Source: Candidatus Anoxychlamydiales bacterium (GTDB lineage: Bacteria > Chlamydiota > Chlamydiia > Chlamydiales > SM23-39). Taken from it: a stretch of DNA of 7,012 bases. The translations under genes and the position numbers were made by a program. Below are positions 1 to 5,850 of this stretch, one piece after another. Each line of letters starts with the position of its first letter. Position 1 is the stretch's first letter. Under the pieces are notes generated by a model. The model worked only from the letters and a program-made list of their open reading frames with translations, did no database searches and was not told the DNA's origin. The stretch spans positions 1 to 7,012 of the forward strand of contig JAAKFX010000084.1 in the NCBI GenBank assembly GCA_011064865.1, read 5' to 3'.

Positions 1-192
1 TTTTTACAAATACCGAAGGCTTTTGATAGATTTACTAATATAGAGAATATTAGATCAATAAAACTTTTAAATTCTATAATGGAAAAAGAAGGAACCTTAA
101 AAGAAAGAGATAAATTAAAGGGGGCATTTCGCTCGGTTAATGTCTATTCCATCTTACGAAAAGAATATATTTTGAAAAAAGCTTATAGATAA
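1..192 (+). CDS. 3' end of an unidentified gene (partial, 63 codons visible)
   Basis: Frame 1 is open from the first base of the window to a TAA at 190-192, so this is the C-terminal part of a gene that begins outside the window. The visible 63 residues are charged and mostly soluble in character, with many Lys, Arg, Ile and Leu and no obvious membrane segment. They end in ILKKAYR. An internal ATG at 79-81 could start a very short ORF, but the upstream frame is uninterrupted, so truncation by the window edge is the better explanation. The stop lies 3 nt before the PAP2 start codon, which suggests cotranscription with the PAP2 and HIT genes. I recognise no family from this fragment, and a function cannot be assigned. 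Confidence 0.6.
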   Translation, partial: FLQIPKAFDRFTNIENIRSIKLLNSIMEKEGTLKERDKLKGAFRSVNVYSILRKEYILKKAYR

Positions 193-195
193 CTT

Positions 196-1062
196 ATGTA
201 TACATTTCAAATAAAAATAATAGAGTTTATTCAACAAATTAGATCTCCATTTGCAGATGAGATTTTCAAGTTTTTAAATCTTTTTGATACACAGATATTT
301 TATTTTATTTTAATCCCTATGATTTGGATAGGCTATAACTACAAATTTGGAATAAAACTGTTTTTTATCATAATGCTCAGTGCTATTATCAATGAATTTT
401 TAAAAAATCTATTTCATCAGCCTCGTCCATATATCATAGATCCATCTTTAGCCGTAATTCATGTATATAGCAGATATGGTCTTCCATCTGGAGCTGCGCA
501 ATCAGCAATCCTTCTTCCTTTAGTATTTATAAATTATTTTAAACAAAAAAAATGGCCTATTATTTGGGGGACAAATTTCTTTTTTTGGATAAGCTTATCT
601 AGGCTTTATTTAGGTGTTCATTTTGTAACAGATCTTTTAGCTGGTTGGGCAATAGGCTTTAGTCTGTTTTTGATTTATCTGTATATATTTCCATTAATTG
701 AAAAACTCATAAAAAAATATAATCCTAACTATGTTTTGTTAGTCTGTCAAATCCCAATACTATTACTATATTTTATTCCAAAATTAGAAAGAGATTTTTT
801 TATATTGTCATCTGTAATGCTCGGAATATTTTTATCTAACCGCTACAGTATGTTTTTAAAAAATCCTAAAAATGGAAAAGAGTTTTTTATAAGAGCTATT
901 TTTTCTGTTGCAGGTGTTTTTTTAATTTCTCTTTTAACCTATCTTATCCGATTTGAAGTAAAATTATTTACCATAAATATAGGCTCTTATGTAATGGGTC
1001 TATGGATAAGTTTTTTATGTCCCTATTTTTATAAACGTTATTTTATCCCTCATAAAAAATGA
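196..1062 (+). CDS. PAP2-superfamily membrane phosphatase, with PSGA in place of PSGH
   Basis: The 288-residue product is strongly hydrophobic, with about seven candidate membrane segments. It carries PAP2 (type 2 phosphatidic acid phosphatase) signatures. Motif 1 KX6RP is K70 to R77-P78 (KNLFHQPRP). Motif 3 SRX5HX3D is S135-R136, H142 and D146 (SRLYLGVHFVTD). Motif 2, normally PSGH, reads PSGAAQ at residues 97-102, so the conserved His is Ala. In the family, the motif 3 His is the nucleophile and the motif 2 His helps in catalysis, so activity may be altered or the position may be filled differently. Members dephosphorylate lipid phosphates such as undecaprenyl pyrophosphate or phosphatidic acid at the membrane; the substrate here is unknown. 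The region after residue 170 adds extra hydrophobic helices beyond the core. No Shine-Dalgarno is visible. The start sits 3 nt after the upstream stop, and the end overlaps the HIT gene by 4 nt, so translational coupling is likely. Confidence 0.88.
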   Translation: MYTFQIKIIEFIQQIRSPFADEIFKFLNLFDTQIFYFILIPMIWIGYNYKFGIKLFFIIMLSAIINEFLKNLFHQPRPYIIDPSLAVIHVYSRYGLPSGAAQSAILLPLVFINYFKQKKWPIIWGTNFFFWISLSRLYLGVHFVTDLLAGWAIGFSLFLIYLYIFPLIEKLIKKYNPNYVLLVCQIPILLLYFIPKLERDFFILSSVMLGIFLSNRYSMFLKNPKNGKEFFIRAIFSVAGVFLISLLTYLIRFEVKLFTINIGSYVMGLWISFLCPYFYKRYFIPHKK

Positions 1063-1580
1063 AAAAGAAATTTTTGTTAACTTTTTTAATGTCTTTTTGC
1101 GCTCTTTTAACAATTGCGCTCGTTTTTTATATAAGTTCATTTAAGCCCAAAAGTAGCTCATTTTGCCCGTTTTGCGATGAAAAGGCAATAAACTATCAAA
1201 AGTATTTCGAGAATGAAAATATAATAGGTTTATGCTCTTATAAGCCCCTTTTAAAAGGACACTGTTTGATAATTCCCAAAAGACACGTTGAAAGACTAGA
1301 AGATATTACTGATTTAGAGATGCAAGATATTTTTCATTTAATAAAAAAGACTCATTTTTCAGTTCAAAAAATCTTAAATAATAAAAGCTATATTGTTATT
1401 CAAAAAAATGGAAAAGAAGTTGGCCAGAGCGTATCTCATCTTCACTTTCATTATATTCCTAGAAAAGAAAATGGCTCGAATTTTGCTTTTCTTTTAAGAT
1501 TTTTGATTTATCCCTTTAAAACAAAATTACACTCAAATGAGATGCAAGATATTACAAGCTTAATTTCTCAAAATCTTTGA
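1059..1580 (+). CDS. HIT-family (histidine triad) protein with N-terminal membrane anchor
   Basis: The 173-residue product has the HIT signature HLHFH (H127, H129, H131), preceded by GQSVS and followed by YIPR. It also has the family's KGHCLIIPKRHV block at 66-77 and a CxxC pair (C36, C39) of the kind that binds zinc in some HIT proteins. HIT enzymes hydrolyse or transfer nucleotidyl groups from substrates such as AMP-lysine, AMP-NH2 or dinucleoside polyphosphates, using the central His of the triad. Most are soluble proteins of about 110-140 residues. This one has a hydrophobic stretch at about residues 5-26 after three lysines. It looks like an uncleaved signal-anchor or a signal peptide, which would place the domain at or outside the membrane. 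The ATG overlaps the PAP2 stop (ATGA) and there is no separate ribosome site, so the two proteins are probably made together. The exact substrate cannot be told. Confidence 0.9.
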   Translation: MKKKFLLTFLMSFCALLTIALVFYISSFKPKSSSFCPFCDEKAINYQKYFENENIIGLCSYKPLLKGHCLIIPKRHVERLEDITDLEMQDIFHLIKKTHFSVQKILNNKSYIVIQKNGKEVGQSVSHLHFHYIPRKENGSNFAFLLRFLIYPFKTKLHSNEMQDITSLISQNL

Positions 1581-1583
1581 TTC

Positions 1584-1603
1584 AAAATTAAAATTTTAAT
1601 TTT
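1584..1603. repeat. 20-bp perfect AT palindrome after the HIT gene
   Basis: AAAATTAAAA at 1584-1593 is followed directly by its reverse complement TTTTAATTTT at 1594-1603, starting 3 nt after the HIT stop codon, and more T/A-rich sequence follows. It could form a weak hairpin ending the PAP2-HIT transcript. With no G:C pairs it is not a convincing intrinsic terminator, and AT-rich spacers produce such palindromes by chance. The rest of the 105-bp gap up to 1685 shows no clear promoter or Shine-Dalgarno. Confidence 0.3.
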
Positions 1604-1685
1604 TAAATTTTTAACAGAAAAAACGATTTTATTAAATAGCTTTCACATATGTACTAATTGTACAAAAAACTAAAAATTTATATTT

Positions 1686-2687
1686 ATGAGTGTTATTACA
1701 TCTGTTCCTTTAAGAGCAATTATTGAAAAAAAATTAGATAAGCATCTTCAAGAAAAGAGGGTTAATAACCGATGGATTTATCCCTTAATTTATGAATCTA
1801 ATACAGTGAATGTTGAAGCGTTTCCATTTAGACCTGATGAGATGTCTCATACTAAGTTTGATAAATATATTTATACTAGTACAACAAAACAGCCAAATAC
1901 TTTGCCAAAAGTAGAGCCGAATAGTAAGACTCCAAAATATACCATGCTTATTCCTGCAAAAGGATCTAATAATAAAGAGCAAGTTCCTAATATATTAAAT
2001 CTTTTCAAAGATCAAAGCTATGGGACAACAGCTAAAGAATCTAGAGATTGGGTTAAAGCTAATTTAGCAGCTGTTATTGCACTAAATAGACCACAATCAT
2101 TAGAAGAGACAGTTAATGAAGAGTTTAAAGATCAGATAGAAAGTACAAAAAAAGTTGATGGTATTGCTTATCGAGTTTTTGGATTTTTCTGGACATTTGA
2201 TTGGATAACTAAAAGCGATGCAGATGCTAGAGTTGATGCAAAAAAGGCAAAAGCAAAAAAAGCTAAAGGCAAAAAAGGCGAAGTTCCAAAAGTTATAGTT
2301 CAAAAAGTAGAAGATAGAAAAGTTAAAGATACCTATTTACTTTTAAGATATTTAAATGCTGATGCTGCAAAAGAAGTGAGAGAAAGATTTGAAGGTAATG
2401 ATGATTCTCTATCAGATGAATTAAAACAAATTATGAATATACAAAAGATTCGTGAAAGACTTTTAACAGAGCCTCATGCTCAAGTGTTTTTAGATCATTT
2501 TGCTAAAAAAGCACCGAACAGTCCAAGATATTTATGTAGCCAAGATGCGGATGTTCAAAGTATTAGTTGTCAACAAGATCAAAAAGGTTTATTTGAGCAT
2601 TATGATGGCTTAATTAGGTTGTATTTGAAACGCAAAAAAGCGCTACCAAGTTTTTTGCCTCTACTGGTTATGCGGCTTCTTTGGTAG
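1686..2687 (+). CDS. Unrecognised protein, N-terminal portion of a frameshifted gene
   Basis: This frame encodes 333 residues, but only residues 1-318 (to the AAA at 2637-2639) look authentic. The last 15 or so (ALPSFLPLLVMRLLW) are probably out-of-frame translation. A one-base shift at the A6 run 2634-2639 joins it to the following frame, and a restored product would be about 613 residues. Visible features are IPAKGSNNKEQV at 89-100, an aromatic patch RVFGFFWTFDW at 163-173, a lysine-rich insert at 185-198 (AKKAKAKKAKGKKG), and DAD at 287-289 in PRYLCSQDADV. The early IPAKG strand plus a later D-x-D resembles the nucleotide-sugar and metal-binding layout of GT-A glycosyltransferases. This is a weak hypothesis, not an assignment. 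No signal peptide or membrane helix is evident. No Shine-Dalgarno precedes the ATG at 1686; the next gene, the Nudix, does have one. Confidence 0.6.
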   Translation: MSVITSVPLRAIIEKKLDKHLQEKRVNNRWIYPLIYESNTVNVEAFPFRPDEMSHTKFDKYIYTSTTKQPNTLPKVEPNSKTPKYTMLIPAKGSNNKEQVPNILNLFKDQSYGTTAKESRDWVKANLAAVIALNRPQSLEETVNEEFKDQIESTKKVDGIAYRVFGFFWTFDWITKSDADARVDAKKAKAKKAKGKKGEVPKVIVQKVEDRKVKDTYLLLRYLNADAAKEVRERFEGNDDSLSDELKQIMNIQKIRERLLTEPHAQVFLDHFAKKAPNSPRYLCSQDADVQSISCQQDQKGLFEHYDGLIRLYLKRKKALPSFLPLLVMRLLW

Positions 2688-3526
2688 AAACTAAACTTAT
2701 TAGAGTAGCTGTAGAAATAGATATGGCTATTAGAAAAGTCATGACAACCTATTTTACTACATATTTTCCGGAACCTAATTTTATTTGGCTTGTTAAAGAT
2801 AAAATTCAGGCTAGTCAGTTTTCTTTTATTGGAAAGGGAAAAGTTGATCATAAACTAGAAGCTCTTCGTTTGATGCAAAATGCTTTTAAGAATGACCTCT
2901 CAGATCCTAATCAGACTACTTTTGGAATCTGTGGCGCTGTAACTACACCTATTCCAGAAAGAATGAAAACACAAGAGAGTAAAAAAAATAAATTTAATAT
3001 AGCTGAGAAACCAACTTTGCAAGGCCTTCGTTCTAGAAAAGCTCAATTGCATAGTTTCCCACGCGTATGGGCTAATCAGCTTTATCCTTTTTTAACCATT
3101 TCTGCTAGCACAACAACTAATATTACGACTCCTTTGATGGATCTTTATGGAGTATTTCATCCGACATCCTTAATTTTTGCATGGAAAGGACAATTAATAG
3201 TTAATTATAAATCTGAGTATTTTCATAAGATAATGGGATTTTATCAAGATTATGTAAAATGTATGAGAGCTATTTATAATGACACTACCAAAAGAAATAT
3301 GCTTATACAAAATTTTTGTAATGTTCATGGAAAAAATACAGATGATAAAAAACAATTAGAAACATTTTTAAAGTTTCAAATAGATGAGATGTTTAAAGCA
3401 AAAGCGAGTTTGAAAAAAATATATGATGCAACTCCTACTAGCGATCCTAGTGAATTGGGTAAGATAGTTTATACAGCTATTAATTCTGGACGTGCAATTT
3501 ATTTAAAATTCAAAAAATATAGTTAA
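2618..3526 (+). CDS. Unrecognised protein, C-terminal portion of the frameshifted gene
   Basis: This frame is open from just after a TAG at 2615-2617 to the TAA at 3524-3526. The usable part begins at the A-run (about 2639), reading SATKFFASTGYAASLVETK and onward. The TTG at 2681 is the first start-like codon but has no ribosome site, and the sequence just before it is good-quality coding, so an independent gene starting there is unlikely. The roughly 295-residue half is soluble in character. It contains TGYAAS, the block VEIDMAIRKVM, a YFPEPNF motif, and a Lys/Phe-rich C-terminus. In GT-A enzymes a segment after the D-x-D often contacts acceptor and sugar, and the TGYAAS..VEID..R..PEPN order could be such a region, but this is speculative. 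Base composition matches its neighbours, and no stop interrupts the frame. Its stop is 24 nt before the Nudix start, so the two may share a transcript. Confidence 0.6.
   Translation, partial: VVFETQKSATKFFASTGYAASLVETKLIRVAVEIDMAIRKVMTTYFTTYFPEPNFIWLVKDKIQASQFSFIGKGKVDHKLEALRLMQNAFKNDLSDPNQTTFGICGAVTTPIPERMKTQESKKNKFNIAEKPTLQGLRSRKAQLHSFPRVWANQLYPFLTISASTTTNITTPLMDLYGVFHPTSLIFAWKGQLIVNYKSEYFHKIMGFYQDYVKCMRAIYNDTTKRNMLIQNFCNVHGKNTDDKKQLETFLKFQIDEMFKAKASLKKIYDATPTSDPSELGKIVYTAINSGRAIYLKFKKYS
2633..2641 (+). other. Frameshift site at an A6 run splitting the unknown gene
   Basis: The bases CGC AAA AAA GCG (2631-2642) are read R-K-K-A in the upstream frame. One extra A would give R-K-K-S and lead straight into the open downstream frame, SATKFFASTGYAAS. 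The upstream frame then runs only 16 more codons before a stop at 2685-2687, while the downstream frame is closed on its 5' side by TAG at 2615-2617. The switch must therefore occur between 2618 and 2687, and the homopolymer is the obvious place. The cause could be a sequencing or assembly indel, a recent mutation, or slippage on the run. The sequence alone cannot decide. Confidence 0.7.
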
Positions 3527-3538
3527 TTTTCAGATTAT

Positions 3539-3543
3539 GAGGG
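3539..3543 (+). promoter_or_regulatory. Ribosome binding site of the Nudix gene
   Basis: GAGGG lies 7 nt before the ATG at 3551. It is one of only two clear Shine-Dalgarno sequences in the window, and it fixes this start codon. Confidence 0.7.
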
Positions 3544-3550
3544 ATTTCAA

Positions 3551-3961
3551 ATGAATATAGCAGTTGTTTCAATTACAATCTTTAATAAGAAATGTCTTTT
3601 CTTAAAAAGAAATTTTGAGCCTAAAAATTGGTGTCCACCTTGTGGTAGATTAGAAGAAGATGAAGAGCCAATAGATGGGGTAAAAAGAGAGGTTTTAGAA
3701 GAGACGAATCTTAAAATTATACCACTGATGCCAGTAGATGCAAAAGTTGTTTTATATAATAACAAAAATCTATACAGCATCACATATGTTAGCATTGCTT
3801 CTTCTAATAAGGTCAAACTATCAAAAGAGCACTCTGATTATAAATGGGTAGATATTGAGGATTTGAAAGATGTAGATATTAATACAGATTTTAAAATCGT
3901 AAATTGGCCATTATTTATAGAAACAGCTTTTTTATATGCAAAACAAAAAAAGACAATTTAG
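3551..3961 (+). CDS. Nudix hydrolase
   Basis: The 136-residue protein is the usual size for a single-domain Nudix hydrolase. These enzymes cleave nucleoside diphosphates linked to another group, and acidic residues of the Nudix box bind Mg2+. The box GX5EX7REUXEEXGU is clear: G32, E38, R46-E47, V48, E50-E51 and L54. The last glycine of the consensus is N53. N-terminal strands (MNIAVVSITIFNKKCLFLKR) and the KNWCPPCGRLEEDE lead into the box as in mutT-type proteins, and DYKWVDIEDLKDV near residues 96-108 matches the usual end of the fold. There is no signal peptide, so it should be cytoplasmic. The substrate (for example an oxidised dNTP, an NDP-sugar or a capped RNA) cannot be predicted. Its stop codon abuts the stop of the convergent sialidase-like gene with no spacer. 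Confidence 0.9.
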   Translation: MNIAVVSITIFNKKCLFLKRNFEPKNWCPPCGRLEEDEEPIDGVKREVLEETNLKIIPLMPVDAKVVLYNNKNLYSITYVSIASSNKVKLSKEHSDYKWVDIEDLKDVDINTDFKIVNWPLFIETAFLYAKQKKTI

Positions 3962-4972
3962 CTATATCTGTTTTGGATCTATAACAACATATTTTATTTT
4001 TTTCCTTTTCCATGTGTATGTTACATGTACTAAACCATCTTTAGTTTGAATTATCGCAGGATATGAATATTCACCACGTTTGCTCTCTAAAGTGATAGAA
4101 TTTTTCCAAGTATTTCCGTCATCAGTTGAAATCGCAATATTTAGAGGATATCTCTTCTTTTTTGAGTGATTATAGATAAGAAACACTCTACCATCAAAAA
4201 GTTTTACAGCATCTATTGCTGAGTTTGGATTTGGCAATGTAGTCGGTGTTGCATCAGAGAATGTTTTACCTTTATCTGTTGATATAGCTTCATAAATATA
4301 GCCTTGTTCATTTGAGCGAGCTAGCATTTTTATATCGCCATTGTTTGTAACAAATAAAGTAGGCTGGATTATCCCTTTTGAATTTTTAGGATCAATAACA
4401 GGGGAGCTTTTTTGCCACGCTTTGCAGTTTTCATCTGTAAAATCTACATAACAAGACCAAGCTTCATATGCTTCTTGAGAACTTGGACAAAGTAGAGCAT
4501 TTTCTAAAAGAAGAGGTTTGTTTTTCACAGGGCCATACATTCCAGCTGGGAAAATTTCACTATCAGACCAAGAGATGCCGTCATCTTTAGATCTTTTTAA
4601 AAACCCAGACCAACTAAGAGGGGATCTTCCGGCTTTATAAAAAAGCAAAATTTCATTAGAAGGCAGTGTAAATAAAACTGGATTCCAATGAGCTGCTTTG
4701 GGAAAATTAATTAATTTTTTAGGCTCTGACCAGCTATCACTATCTAAACTAGATAGCCATATAGAGACATCTTTTTTTCCCTCTTTTGAGCCTGCAAAAT
4801 AACTACAAAGTATTTTATTAGAGCTAGTCTCACAAATAGTAGATGCGTGGCATGATTTAAAAGGAGGATTTTTAAAGATAAATTCACTTTTTATCACAGC
4901 TTTATGCATAGGATATACCATTGCTGTGTGCGCTGTAAGAATATAAAATAGTTTTTTGAAATAATTTTTCAT
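3962..4972 (-). CDS. Sialidase-family (BNR/Asp-box) beta-propeller protein, probably exported
   Basis: The 336-residue product has three Asp-box repeats of form S-x-D-x-G-x-[TS]-[WF]: SKDDGISW at 128-135, STDKGKTF at 231-238 and STDDGNTW at 282-289. It also has blocks shared by a bacterial exo-sialidase-like family with a six-bladed propeller: SCHASTICE (40-48), AGSKEGKKDVSIWLS (60-74), WNPVLF (96-101), GPVKNKPLLLE (147-157), LPNPNSAIDAV (246-256) and GEYSYPAIIQTKDGLVHVTYTW (300-321). Classical sialidases cleave terminal sialic acids with an Arg triad, a Tyr/Glu pair and an Asp. The Arg triad was not assigned here, so sialidase activity is unproven. Residues 1-22 (MKNYFKKLFYILTAHTAMVY..) give a weak signal peptide, compatible with export and action on host or environmental glycans. 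No clear Shine-Dalgarno precedes the ATG (complement of 4970-4972). The gene is convergent with the Nudix gene and divergent from the next one. Confidence 0.85.
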   Translation of the reverse strand: MKNYFKKLFYILTAHTAMVYPMHKAVIKSEFIFKNPPFKSCHASTICETSSNKILCSYFAGSKEGKKDVSIWLSSLDSDSWSEPKKLINFPKAAHWNPVLFTLPSNEILLFYKAGRSPLSWSGFLKRSKDDGISWSDSEIFPAGMYGPVKNKPLLLENALLCPSSQEAYEAWSCYVDFTDENCKAWQKSSPVIDPKNSKGIIQPTLFVTNNGDIKMLARSNEQGYIYEAISTDKGKTFSDATPTTLPNPNSAIDAVKLFDGRVFLIYNHSKKKRYPLNIAISTDDGNTWKNSITLESKRGEYSYPAIIQTKDGLVHVTYTWKRKKIKYVVIDPKQI

Positions 4973-5164
4973 AGTTTTTATAAGTTAGATTAATTTTGTA
5001 AAACACATATTTTATACAGTCTAAAAGCAAAAAACAAGAGTTTTATAAAAATTTTATATAAGGTTCAGATTAAAGATTTTAATTGGATATTTTAAGCCAT
5101 ATACATTATCATTGCTCCTAATCAATTAAAAAAAACCTAGTTTTTACAACTTTGGAGAAACTTT
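4973..5164. other. Divergent intergenic region (192 bp)
   Basis: This AT-rich spacer separates the start codons of the divergent sialidase-like and exported genes, so it should hold promoters for both. I could not find a convincing -35/-10 pair. TTGGAT at 5083-5088 is followed by AT-rich hexamers at non-ideal spacing. A perfect palindrome, TATAAAA at 5044-5050 and TTTTATA at 5052-5058 around one A, could be an operator, but it is all A/T and may be chance. No RNA gene or ORF was seen. Confidence 0.45.
5154..5157 (+). promoter_or_regulatory. Ribosome binding site of the 5165 gene
   Basis: GGAG (in TTTGGAGAAAC) lies 7 nt before the ATG at 5165 and supports that start codon. Confidence 0.65.
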
Positions 5165-5812
5165 ATGAGACTGCTTATTTTTATAGCTTCTATTTTTATG
5201 TTAGTAAAAGGATACTCAGCTGCTGATATTGTATCTAGTGATGATAATTGGACCATCCATAAAAATAGTCCTTTTTTATCATATTCAGCAGAATTTGGTT
5301 TTAAGAAAAATAAAATAAATGAAGGCAAGGTAATTAGAACTGGATTTATGTGTCCAAGATATTATTATGATCTTTATGACAAAGAAAATAATTTTCAGCT
5401 AAGAGGTATAACTAGATTTTTATCAATCGGTTTTTTTCAGCCAAGTTTTATGGATATTGATATTTATGAAGGAAATAATTTGATAGCTCAAGTACAAGGT
5501 AAAATACTCGCTAGAGCTAGAGCAAAATTTAATTTTTATGATGCTTTTGGAAAAAAAACAGCTACTGCGTATTTAAATGCAAAATCTGCTGATTTTTTAG
5601 TTGTCTCTCCACAAGGTGACGATATAATAGCTCATTTAAAAGGAAGTACTTTTGGTGAAGTTGGACCGCTTCAAATGAAATTCGATGAGATAGATTTTGC
5701 AGTAGATAAAAGAGTTTTAAAGATTTTTGCTGCATTTATATCTGATTATAATGAGCATTTTATCCCAAAACCAGAAGAAGTGCACCATCATCATCATGAA
5801 AATAAATTATAA
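5165..5812 (+). CDS. Exported protein, possible tubby/LURP-one-like fold, His5 tail
   Basis: The 215-residue protein begins with a good signal peptide (MRLLIFIASIFMLVKGYSA), with likely cleavage near residue 19 or 20, so it is probably periplasmic or secreted. The mature part shows repeating beta-strand units around residues 67-155: YYYDLYDKENNFQLRG, MDIDIYEGNNLIAQVQGKIL, KFNFYDAFGKKTATAYL and ADFLVVSP. The alternating 'IYD..gk.iA.i' pattern resembles tubby-like/LURP-one/scramblase (LOR) barrels. This is pattern resemblance only and would need a profile search. The C-terminus has a run of five histidines (H207-H211) encoded CAC CAT CAT CAT CAT, followed by ENKL and the stop. A natural His-rich tail could bind metal. 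The gene is preceded by a clear Shine-Dalgarno and lies 38 bp upstream of the S9 peptidase gene in the same direction. Function unknown. Confidence 0.75.
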   Translation: MRLLIFIASIFMLVKGYSAADIVSSDDNWTIHKNSPFLSYSAEFGFKKNKINEGKVIRTGFMCPRYYYDLYDKENNFQLRGITRFLSIGFFQPSFMDIDIYEGNNLIAQVQGKILARARAKFNFYDAFGKKTATAYLNAKSADFLVVSPQGDDIIAHLKGSTFGEVGPLQMKFDEIDFAVDKRVLKIFAAFISDYNEHFIPKPEEVHHHHHENKL

Positions 5813-5850
5813 GATTTTTATAAAAAAAAAATAATTAATAAGAGAGAATT

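Noticed and set aside
1584..1603. Strong intrinsic terminator after the HIT gene
   Set aside because: The palindrome is perfect but has no G:C pairs, so a stable hairpin is doubtful. It is kept only as a low-confidence repeat.
1785..1982. Reverse-strand ORF within the unknown gene
   Set aside because: It lies fully inside the supported + strand coding frame, has no recognisable domain and shows shadow-like composition. The same applies to reverse frames at 2100-2303, 2600-2851, 3547-3816, 5137-5328 and 5904-6092.
2634..2640. A-AAA-AAG heptamer as a programmed -1 ribosomal frameshift site
   Set aside because: In the upstream frame the run is read AAA AAA GCG, so the X_XXY_YYZ phase is wrong. 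The preceding base is C, so the P-site tRNA would re-pair with CAA. Slippage of a single tRNA is still possible, but a missing A explains the join more simply.
5783..5797. Engineered His-tag or vector contamination
   Set aside because: There are five rather than six histidines, followed by natural coding (ENKL stop) in the same AT-rich style as the gene, with no linker or vector sequence.
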